DNA of 64,000 nucleotides from Adiantum capillus-veneris (taxonomy: Eukaryota > Streptophyta > Polypodiopsida > Polypodiales > Pteridaceae). The notes below the pieces were generated by a model. That model ran no database searches. It saw only the letters and a list, made by a program, of their open reading frames with translations, and was not told the DNA's origin. Both the position numbers and the translations under genes were made by a program. The stretch spans positions 10,111,501 through 10,175,500 of the forward strand of contig CM043967.1 in the NCBI GenBank assembly GCA_014529385.2, written 5' to 3'. This document shows, piece by piece, positions 48,471 to 57,895 of the stretch (the stretch's first letter is position 1; the number at the start of each line of letters is the position of its first letter).

Positions 48471-49427
48471 TGTTGGACGGGAAGTCTCACACACCCATGA
48501 AGTGCATGCAAACACTACCTAGATCAACATAATGTCAATCGAGGACACAGATGACACGATAGGCACACGGAGGAAATCTCTTTAGCTTGTCAAGCTGAGA
48601 CCATCCTACACATACAACACTCTGGAAGGCCAACTAAACCACAATCAAGAACCTCACTGCTCTCAACTACACCACCTAGCCACATACACACATACGAAAG
48701 GTAACTCACCTAATCATGCCAGATTCGTACGAAACTTAAGGAACACCATCCCCTCACTAGGATACACCTGTCCCTAAGCTTCTATACTCAAAACCCTCAC
48801 TCTAAACCCGTCTGCGGAAAACGCGTAGGATGAAAGAGCAGAATTCTGAAAGTGCCTGAAACTGAAATTTATGAATACCTATGCGTAGCTTATGTCGCCA
48901 CGATTCTATAGACTACTAGCAAGCAGAAAACAGACATCGTCTAATACACTTACGGCCACAAATAGCTCGTAGATGCGTCGGCGTGTGCACTTCGTCTCGC
49001 AGGGAATGCTTGGCGTTGTCGCGTAGCTCTCCTCGAGCCTACCGCAATGGTGCAGTCGGATCTCCAATGTGTTGAGCGAGCCGGGCGTAGCGAGAGGATG
49101 AAGCTCACGCTCACTCTCTTTCTCTCTCACACACAATAGACGGCAGTGCTAAAACTTGATTATGATTAAAAGTCCTTTTTACAAAATGACCTAGGTACCT
49201 TATATACTAAGGCTACCTTAGGTTTAACCAAAAATGGGGTTGAAAGGGTCAAATGGCTTTGTATTTACAATCTGGAAGTGCCATTGCACCCTGGCTTCTG
49301 AAACTAGAATAACTACTCATTACAAATGACATTTATAGCCATAATCCGCAGCATTTCATAACTCGCAAAAGATACGACTTTGGTACGAAACTTGAGTTAT
49401 GTTGTGTTGTTGACCCAGCGGTCAACA
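48471..49427 (-). repeat. 3' LTR of the 15-kb element (957 bp)
   Basis: Plus-strand start TGTTGGACGGGAAG, end GGTCAACA. It differs from the partner LTR at only a modest number of sites (for example AACGCGTAGGATGAAAG against AATGCGTAGGATGACAT near 48820/62870), so the insertion is fairly recent. It contains half-sites of the palindrome found in the leader (GCGTAGGATG). Confidence 0.95.
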
Positions 49428-49442
49428 TTCCCCCCTTCCGCG
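49428..49442 (-). other. Polypurine tract
   Basis: The minus strand reads CGCGGAAGGGGGGAA directly before the 3' LTR, the expected plus-strand DNA primer. Confidence 0.85.
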
Positions 49443-49527
49443 TTCATGTCGTCCCCGACATGACCTGATTGTCGATGGCGATGTGGTCTCTGCTATCGTT
49501 TTGTTGTTGGAAAGAAAGTATAGACTT

Positions 49528-49853
49528 GTTCGTCCAATTCGATGTACATAGTCTTCACATGATTTAGGAAAATCATAATTGATGACGAACTTTATGTCTT
49601 TCCCATCCACGCTCCGAGCTGCAACATCTGTTTCTGTCATTATAGGTCTACTGCCAGATCTAAATTCAAAAGAACCCAATGTCGTTTTAACTTGACTCTT
49701 ATCATCATGGATAGAGAAAGCTCCATCCATCACTTGCTCCAGCAAATCTGTGAATTCGGAGTATTTGTGATTCTCAGAAACAACTTCTACAATCTATAGA
49801 ATTGAGTGATTGGCTTTCTGATCTTGTGAGGCAATGACAACTTTGTATGATTT
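49528..49853 (-). pseudogene. Captured DEAD-box RNA helicase fragment (DDX5/DBP2-like, helicase C)
   Basis: The minus strand reads, in one frame with a single TAG, YKVVIASQDQKANHSI, then [33 protein letters not shown], then [18 protein letters not shown], and finally [25 protein letters not shown]. These are consecutive parts of the C-terminal domain of plant DEAD-box helicases, including motif V (TDVAARG; here Arg-Ser) and motif VI (YVHRIGRT). A block usually present between VMDG and ALSIHGDKSQ (the LIFxxTKxxCD segment, motif IV) is missing. No intron interrupts it, which suggests capture from processed RNA. It is flanked by the polypurine tract on one side and a copy of the LTR's terminal 31 bp on the other. 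It is a fragment, with no function expected. Confidence 0.88.
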
Positions 49854-49882
49854 ATGTTGTGATGTTGACCCAACGGTCAACA
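49852..49882 (-). repeat. 31-bp copy of the LTR terminus next to the helicase fragment
   Basis: Plus-strand TTATGTTGTGATGTTGACCC-AACGGTCAACA closely matches the LTR end at 49397-49427 with about three differences. It borders the helicase fragment on its upstream side and is not preceded by a polypurine tract, so it is a terminus fragment, not a second LTR. Confidence 0.85.
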
Positions 49883-51551
49883 CTTTGCTGTTGTTTTGGC
49901 TTCATCTGTTGCACTGCTTGTATCTTTGTCGAACCACAACAAGAACTAGGATCCATTAGAGCGGACGTCTATCATCATAACCATTCATCTTTTGAGATCC
50001 TCTGATTACTTTTAAGTCTGCTCTTCTTCATTGGGGACTTCTTTGTTCTTGTGCAATCATGTTGTTAGTGTTGTCTGCAGCTTTGTCAGTGTAGGCCATT
50101 CTTCGACTCGCCATTGAGGAGAAGTATGCTATGATCTGAAATTGGTGCTCCAATTCATTTTCAATTGATTTGAGTAGCATTTCCTTATTGTTGATGTAGA
50201 AGGAATATGTACAAGAGGATGGTGATAGGTGTCTTTAGATTAGGGTCTAAAACCTGGATGACCAAAGGGAAAAAACCCGGTGGAAAAAAAATGCCTTTGG
50301 TATACGCTCTTATTGGAGTTGAGCAGTTGAACGTGAAGTACATGTTCATGAAAGGTGTGTGCTTGGGTGAAACACGGAAAGAGTGCCTGATGCAAGTGCC
50401 AATTATGGGAGACTCTATATGCATATGAGAAATTTGTCAATAAAAGCATGCAATGTGAAAGAAGGAGATGATGGGTGTTTCGAGGAATAAATGTAGCACA
50501 TGTGACATCAAAAGATGTTTCAATAGCTTCCACCTTTCCAAGAAGGGTTTTCGATGTAGAAGTTTCTCCACTCGTATCTCACTGTGCTAAGTACGTGAGT
50601 GTCTTTTGGACCTTCTCCTTCACTTCACCAGATTTAAGTACTTAGACTTCGACTCTTTTGCTCACCTATACCAGCATGAGCGACACAACGTAAATATGCT
50701 CAACTCTTCCAGCTTGAGCAGTACCTAGAATAGCTAAGACGCTTAGACCACAGAGAATATTACTTGAAGCTTTGGGACTAACACCTCACTCATTTTGTGG
50801 CGTAGCTACTCGACTCTGACTTGTATGACTTGTCGGTTGCATGTTGACACTGCTTTGTGACAAGTTCTTCGGCTGTTGTAGTGGCTGCTAAGACATACTT
50901 CGTGAAGTTTCATCGTTTCCCTGTACCTTTTTCTCTTTGTAGTGCTCAGGCCTCTCATCAGTCTTTTCTTCATGTGGATTATGGATTTTTTTTTTTTAAT
51001 CTTAATAATAAACAAAGAAAATCTTAAAACAACTCAACAAAAGAAAAATCATTCAAATAGAAATCTAAATGCTATGTACACTATACACATGTCCCTAGGG
51101 ACTCATATATGGATTTTGTCCCCATACTCCTCTGTAACTCTACTATGAGGGCATATACTCTAAATTTCGTCAAAAATTTATCACAATAAAACGCAAAAAT
51201 TCAATGCATCTCACAAAACATTGCCCTCTAATAGTCATAATGTTAGGTCCGCATTCAGAATGCCTCCCCCCTTCCTATTTGGAGTCATCCTTTACGACAG
51301 GGTATCGCAAAGGGTATGTGTTGTGCTTGGGCAATTAAAAGTTGTGCCTATGCAGGCCTTGTAATGTAGCCCTATTATGCATACACAGTCAATGCATGGA
51401 AAAGATTTATGTTGTGCAAGATGTGGGTATAAGCAATTTGCTTATTGGCATTTGTTGTCGAGGCTTCCTATTCTAAGCAATGTAATGGTCTTTGAAGCTT
51501 CTGTATCGTTGCTTGATTGAAGCGACTTGCTCTCTTCTAACTGTACTGTAA
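49883..51551. other. Unassigned interior of the 15-kb element
   Basis: About 1.7 kb where pol would be expected; no RT, RNase H or integrase motif seen on either strand. A plus-strand 73-codon frame at 50207-50428 (VFRLGSKTWMTKGKKPGGKKMPLVYALIGVEQL) is unlike its surroundings but not recognised. It could be another captured fragment or chance. Confidence 0.4.
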
Positions 51552-54238
51552 TCATAGGAAGAATTGTAAGAATTCAAGCGGCGATGCACTGACAACAGTT
51601 TTGTTGTTCTTCTTTGGGACCCATTTCTTGGCGATTATTGGCTCTTTTGTTGCTGGCTCTTGTTTGGGAACCCATACTTGCCCGTGCTTCGTTTGTGTTT
51701 GAAGGGACTTCTTTGGGATCCACCTTTTTGTTGTGTGAGTCACCTGTGGTCTTTGCTTCAACCCTTGTACATTGGGTTGGGGACGGTATTTAGGCTTTGA
51801 AAGTTGATACTGTGGTTGTTTTGGAATACAAATGAATTCCTGACTTTTTTGTGCTTGAATCAGCTTCTTTGGAGCCCAAACCTGAGTTGTGAAAGCTTGC
51901 GACTTTGTGATATTCTTACCCGTTCGTGCACGCTTTCCTTGTTTTTGTTTTGGTGTTGGATCTTGTGATTTGTCATTAGAGATCTTTGTCTTCTTGATCC
52001 ATATCTGTTTTTGGCCGATCTGGCTTTTTGGTATCCAGATTTGTCGAGCTTTTTGGCTTTGACTTGTTGTCCTGTTCTTTTGACCTATCATGGTTGTTGT
52101 TGAAGGGGTTGGTGATAGTGATGGTCTGAGTTGATGATAGGGGATGTCGTAAGATTCATCACTATCGCTACTATCCTCAGGAAGGTTGACTTCTTGTACT
52201 TTCCCTTGATTTTTTGGCTGGTAGTGAAAAGTTACTGTCTGTTTGCTCGTGGGTGGTAGTTTCTTGGAGGACTTTTCTAGACCATTGATTAGAGCATTGT
52301 TAGCTCGTTGCTCGGGTTGTATTTCTCCTAGTTGAGTCTTAGCATCCTTATTAGGAGCCATGTATGAGGATGCTTGTGGTGGCTGTGTCTTCATGGAGGA
52401 CTTTGGAATCCACTTTTGATGCACTTTATTCGTGTAGCGATGACATTGATTCCCGGGTCGTTGATCTTCTTGAAGCTCGAAGTGTTCTACAGAGTCATAG
52501 AACTCGTCGTCTTCTTCATCTTTTGATTCTCCACATTTCTTTGTTTGCTCCTTATTTCGAGAGCTTGTTGATGTCTGGTTCTCTTCGTTTTCCTGGATTA
52601 CACTCACTGCAAAATAAGGAACGACATCATAGCCATTTTCATCACAAAACTTTGTTGTGGGAGCATCCTCCATGGCGCACACGTCCAGAGCAGCCAAGAT
52701 GTGTTCCCATCCAAAAGGCTCTAACTCTTCTTCAGGAAATGGTTCTAGGATATAGTCCTTATCTTCCATAGCTCGCTCTAGGATACATTCCTCACATTTC
52801 AAGCTACCACATTGTGAAGCTCCACACATCCACAGTTCTTTAGGCTTACCTAACCAAGCTGGAAGTTCTGATCCTGCTACTGTGGCGGAATCAAACTCCT
52901 CAACCGGTGTTCTCGTCACATCCCTATAGCTATGGTCCCTCAAGTTTATCTTTGTTATGGTTTCCATATGTCTCAGGTATATATGGTCATAACCCCAATC
53001 TTGGACCATTTTCAACTGTCGCATGAATGGTCTTCCCAGAATGATTTCATAGTTGTTCTTCTTGCCAAAGTCAACAACAGCAAAAGTGTGTTCATATTCA
53101 ATGCCACAAGAAGTAACAATTACTTTTTCTAGCAATCCTAGGGGCTTTTCCTTGTGTCCGTCTGCAAGCTGCAGGGTCATTCGTGTGGATCTCAAGGCAG
53201 GTTTTCCCCATTTTTTCCAAACCTCTTTGGTTGCAATGGCCACACCAGCTCCACTGTCAAGGATTGCCATGGTTTTTACACCATTGAATTCCACAGGAAG
53301 GGTGGTGTTTCCATCTTCTCCCTCGTAATACTCGCCTACCTTGTTTAATGGAACTGGCCTAGTATTTAGTTGAGGCATTTCAAGCTCTTTGATGCCTTCC
53401 TCGATTTGAGTCATTGGGGTTTTTACACCAAATTTCTCTAGACATTTACCCACATTAGCCCACATGTTTGGTCTTATTCTGAGCAACTCGGCTAACATTA
53501 TTGTACAGGTGACTGGGGTAGATAGAATATCTACTAGCCCCTTTGAATCGATGGCCTTGTTGGGAGACAGCCTCTTTGATGGGACTGCAACCACATCTGA
53601 CTTGGTCTCGTACTCTCCCATGTAGGACGGTAGTGTTCTTAGCGAATGGGGTTGATTATCCATAGATTGTACAGATCCTTTGTCGCCCCAACACGATTGC
53701 ACGTCTAGATTCAGTTGAGGTCTAGTCTCAAATTCCTCTATTGGTGGTAGAAACACTCCTCGTTCATCACCAGTTTTGTCTACTCGTCTTCTTATGTCAT
53801 CGGCTTCATTGGCCTCTCTGACTTGTTTCCACAATTCGTCAAAACCATCTATCTCTTTACAATCCTCAGGTATAGCTTGGTGACATCCCTCGGAAGAGTT
53901 ATCCATGGTATTCAATACTATCCCTGGTTCTATTGCTGGGTCTTTGAGGTTTGTTCTGTGCTCATGACTAGAATCTGGCTCTTTTAGTTCCTGGTTTGGT
54001 GGGATTACTTGTGTAGGCATGACGCGGATCACATCCTCATGTTTTGCAACTGGTGGTTCTAGTAAAGATTGGGCTGTTTGAATCATTTTCCTGCACATTT
54101 CCAGCCTTTTCTTTTCTAATTCCGCATAGGGATATGTCATCCACCTGTGTTCTTGGGTTTGGGTGTTTTTGAGCCTCCCATCATAGGCTTTCAAGAGGGC
54201 ATCTAATGTCTCATTAACCTTCTCTACCAACACCGATC
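51552..54238 (-). CDS. Retropepsin-bearing polyprotein with repeated WxPK tail (15-kb element)
   Basis: Open for about 895 codons of element sequence; the frame begins at 54338 but its first ~33 codons are PLE-derived antisense, so the natural start was upstream in gag. Contains the protease TMAILDSGAGVAIATKEVW (Asp361 counted from 54338) and the matching YEIILGRPFM, typical of gypsy retropepsins. A Cys cluster (CGASQCGSLKCEEC) follows at about residues 505-520. The C-terminal third is basic and Gln/Lys-rich with W(I/V/A)PK repeats (KWIPK, IWIPK, VWAPK, RWIPK, VWVPK, KWVPK) and ends at 51552 without RT. No internal stop, which is striking next to the broken gag and implies recent origin or retained coding. 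Confidence 0.82.
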
Positions 54239-54240
54239 CT

Positions 54241-55182
54241 CCTGAACTAGCACTTCTCGGTTTCAAACCTCCAAAGCTTACCATTGATGATTCCCAAGCC
54301 CAAGCTCTTCTCAATGCCAAGCTCGCTTCACTCACCATACAATTTCAACTTAATTCCACGCAAGCTCTCATCCAAGCACAAACTATACTCATAAATAATC
54401 TCCAATATTATTTGGACGGGTACCACTCTCTTGTTGAAGAGCGCTTCAATGATCTCAACAGTAGGTTGCTCTTGATTTCCATCCCCCTATTGGCAAAAAA
54501 AGATTGGAGTCTCAAGCTTACAGAATGGAAAACCTACTCTCTCAACCTCTTCCTCTTCGAAATCCAAACATACATTTTGAATGCCCATCTTACTGCTACC
54601 AAGGAGGAAGATTCCGTACATGCACGTAAAAGATCTATCAATGCCTTGGAAGAAGAAGTCCTTTCTCTCCCTAAAGAGCAAACTATAAAAGAGCTTGTGG
54701 AGCAAGTGGTAACGGAGCGCTTAAGTTCAAGTCACACTAAACCACGCTTTCCCTCCCCCTCGTTACCAAGCAAGCCCTATCCCCCTCCCAAAAAAGCTTT
54801 CTTATCTCCACATAGAACCTTCTACCCCCCTCCCAAAAAACCCTTCCAATCCCCTAGACCCTTTACCCACCCCAACCCCTCCCCATCAAAACATCAATCC
54901 ATAGCTTCTAAACCATCTCAATCCTCAGCCTATAAACGACCTTTAGAATCTCCCCACAAAGACTCTCCTCCTTGCAAGAAAAAACCCAACTACGTCCACA
55001 ACCTCAACACACCTATCAATCCTGCCTACCCTCTTAAACCTCGTAGCCCCCAACACCCCACCACTTCCCGCCCCGCTTTACCGTCGGTTTTCTCCTCCTC
55101 CCTCAAGAAAACCTCATTTCCACATCACACCTCCCACTACAATTCAAAGCACTCGGGAAAAGGGAAAGGGAGGAGGGACTAG
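54241..55182 (+). pseudogene. PLE N-terminal region (coiled coil and Pro/Lys-rich linker)
   Basis: Open from the truncated left end. SQAQALLNAKLASLTIQFQ and DGYHSLVEERFNDLNSRLL form a likely coiled coil in the first ~100 codons. LEEEVLSLPKEQTIKELVEQVVTERL follows, then about 120 residues very rich in Pro, Ser and Lys (KPYPPPKKAF, YPPPKKPFQSP). A stop occurs at 55180. In PLEs this part precedes the RT in one ORF; a nucleic-acid-binding role is an inference from composition. The first codons of the original protein are missing. Confidence 0.7.
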
Positions 55183-57200
55183 GGCTACGACACCCCACTA
55201 CATGGGTTCATCTTTTCTTCTCCAAGCCCCCCCTCCTCCCTAACCTTTGGATCTCCAACACCGCCTCTACAAGACCTTTTGACAAAGAATACCTCGAGCC
55301 CCCAACCTTCAAAGGACGAGTGAGAAGAAAGTTTTGGCTACCCCTTACAAACCCTCATGGCTACAAGCTGCTCCTATTTGGTAATCTTAAAGCTTTTGCA
55401 TTTGATAATGGGGTTTCTAATCTTAAAGTGCACAACCTTACGCCTAAGGTACTCTCTCTCTCTCGGAAAAGCGTTGCCTAGCTTTAGGTTTAAAATACAT
55501 CCCCCCCCCCCCTTCCTAATCCTTCACCCTCTTCACTTCTAAATGCACATGGCGTCATGGCAAGAATTCTCAACCTTAAACTTTTTTTCAATAATCATCC
55601 AACCCCTCTACCTTCCCCCTTCAAGATACCTAATCCCTTTTGGAAACCCCCCTTGGAAAACCCCGCTCTCAATCTAATCTTACACAATAACTTTCATAAC
55701 CTTAGCCGCCTTCTCTACTCTAATTTCTTCCCACCTTCAAAGCCCCCCCGTTTTGTCACACAAGCCTTATGTAGCCTCAAATTGGACCCTTCAATTGTGA
55801 TAAAACCCGCGGATAAGAACTTAGGCTTGGCCATCTTACCCTTGGATTGGTATGAAAGTAATGCCCTCACCCACCTCAATGATACCTCCACTTATGAGCC
55901 TTGCTCTACTATCCCCTTTCCCTTTATTGCCTCCCTCCTCTCCTCCCTTTCCATCCAATTTTCGGCATTACCATCATTAGAGCGTAACTTCATCACCTCA
56001 CCCCTTGGCAAGCAGCTTAAACCATGCCCCATCTACTTCATCCCAAAGCTCCACAAACCCTCCCTTGTCACACGGCCTATTTGCTCCTACAAAGGCTATA
56101 TTTTTGAAAAAGCCTCCATATGGCTTCACTTTGTACTTTTCCCGATCCTCCTCACGTATAAGCAAAATCTTAAAAACTCTCTCACCCTCATCCAAGACCT
56201 TAACAATCTCCCCCTCCCACCCAATACCCTCCTTTTCACTTTTGATGTTGAGGCTCTATATCCCAGTATCCCTATCAACCAAGGACTCTTAGCCCTCAAA
56301 GCCTCCATAGCTACCCATTTTGACCCCCCTAAAACTCGCTTTATCCTCTCTCTGGCGGCTCTCATCTTATCGCACCACTACATTACCTTCAAAGGAAAGT
56401 TTTGGAAGCAAGTTAAGGGCACGGGTATGGGTTCCAATTTTGCCGTAGTGTATGCATGCCTTTTTCTTTGCCATTTAGAAGCCTCTTCCTCTCTTTTGCA
56501 CAATCCCAACCTTCTTTACTTCAAACGCTATGTAGACGATGCTTTTGGTTTATGGGTCGGTTCTTTGACTTCCCTCACCTCTCTTTTGAATGATTATGGG
56601 AAACCACTTCAAGAACACATTAGAATCTCTAGCCACATTTCTCCCTACCACGCCACTATCCTCGACATTGAATTTTATAAAGGTACCAAGTTTGCCTCCT
56701 CAAGCTTGTTGGACACCCATTGCCACCAAAAACCCTTAAACGCTTATAACTACATCCCTTGGATCTCTTGGCACCCTACGCATCAAGAAGTGTCCTTCAT
56801 CATCAATGAACTCAAAAGATATATCATTAGGGAAAGCTCCTTTGATGGCTACCTCATTATCCGCAGCCTCTTCTACAAACGCCTTAGGACAAAAGGCTAC
56901 CCACAAGGGTTCCTTCATAATGTGTTCAACAAAGTCACCTATCAGAACCGTACTTCCCTCTTGGAACCATCACTCCGACTTAAGAAAACACCCCCCATAA
57001 CCTTCAAGCTACCTTTTACGCCTTCCACAAGAAGGCTATCACCCTCTCACTGTATCAGTAACCCCATTGCTCGGGCCTGCCAATGCAACCCTACACTCTC
57101 ACACCTACCTAGACCCACCATTTGTTGGAACTCGGGGCCCAACATCCATAAACTTCTTGTACATACCTTACACCACCCCGGTGAACACCCTAACCTTTGA
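55183..57200 (+). pseudogene. PLE reverse transcriptase (catalytic motifs intact, N-terminus frameshifted)
   Basis: The main frame 55557-57200 (547 aa) includes VIKPADKNLG (residues 81-90, PLE hallmark 'KPADKG'), IYFIPKLHKP with RPICSYKG, motif A FDVEALYPSIP (Asp230), motif B GTGMGSNFA (about 288), motif C YVDD (325-328), LDIEFYKG, HPTHQEV, and the thumb end NSGPNIHKLLV, which matches PLE 'PNLKxLLV'. Upstream, FKGRVRRKFW and the PLE-specific LSLxxK...P block (55300-55520) are readable only with frame changes around a C-run at 55500. The ATG at 55557 is therefore not the natural start. The three catalytic aspartates are present. Confidence 0.92.
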
Positions 57201-57769
57201 TGTTGCGGCCCTCTATGATGGTCGTGCTCATAAGGGAAGTAGTGGTTGGTACCTACCTTCCACTCTATCGCTTAAACTTCTTCCCACCTAATTTTGCCTG
57301 TCTCCATCAAATCCTCACAATTTGCTTTCCCCTCCCTAGTATAGCTTCCTATACTCCCCAAAGTTTTGGCATACCCTCATTAACTCATACCCAATGATCC
57401 CCTGTCTTCCTTCCTTTTTTACAAAGCCTCGCTTACCAAACACTTTGTTTGCTTGCTCGCTTAAATGTAAACAAATTCTCCCCCCTATTTTTTGGCATCA
57501 AATCACACCCCCACCCTCCCCACCCCCCATCTTTAATTTTTGGCATCTAATCACACCCTCACCATTCTCTGCAAGAAATTAAAACTCCTTTTTTTGGGTA
57601 CAACTTGTCTACCTCTTACCATTAAAGCAAGTACCACCCCTTCTATCCTTACTCTTTCCCTATGTACTTGAGTACATTGCCATTAACTTCCCTTTTTCCC
57701 CCCAAATCCCACCTCAAATTGCCCCTCTATAAAGCCTCGCTCACCCCCTCCATTTGTATCTAAACCCAC

Positions 57770-57807
57770 ACCACTGATGAGCTCATTTTGAGCGAAACGC
57801 GTTTGGT
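57770..57807 (+). ncRNA. Type I hammerhead ribozyme motif at the PLE 3' end
   Basis: CTGATGA at 57774-57780, stem II GCTC/GAGC (57781-57784 with 57790-57793, loop ATTTT), GAAA at 57794-57797. A very short stem III within ACGCGT (57797-57802) follows, with predicted cleavage after T57803. Stem I pairs ACCA (57770-57773) with TGGT (57804-57807). All conserved core residues are present. Hammerheads with minimal stem III are an established feature of PLEs, where they occur in the terminal repeats. The stem I is only 4 bp here and stem III is near the minimum, so activity may need dimer formation. Confidence 0.85.
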
Positions 57808-57895
57808 ATCCTACCCCCTTGTACCTTAATCACCCCTTAATGCCCTCGTTAACCATTCTACTATATGATCTTTCAACATCTCATCGGTTTTTTTT

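Larger units (their letters stand above)
54238..57880 (+). mobile_element. Penelope-like element (PLE), 5'-truncated, with 3' hammerhead motif
   Basis: Plus-strand element lying between the gag end (57896) and the protease half (54238) of the minus-strand 15-kb element, hence a later insertion. It carries a coiled-coil/proline-rich N-terminal region, a PLE reverse transcriptase and a hammerhead ribozyme motif near its 3' end. The left end begins in mid-frame (PELALLGFKPPKLT...), as expected for 5' truncation during target-primed synthesis. Exact junctions and target duplication were not established. No GIY-YIG nuclease was found in any frame between the RT and the hammerhead, which would place it with EN-deficient (Athena/Coprina-like) PLEs, or the nuclease has decayed. 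Confidence 0.9.

Noticed and set aside
51552-54338. Taking the first 33 codons of the 928-codon frame as natural protein
   Set aside because: 54238-54338 is the PLE N-terminal region read on the opposite strand; the frame merely stays open across the junction.
57060-57770. GIY-YIG endonuclease after the PLE RT
   Set aside because: Examined in three plus frames; many stops and no GIY/YIG, Arg or Glu motif visible.
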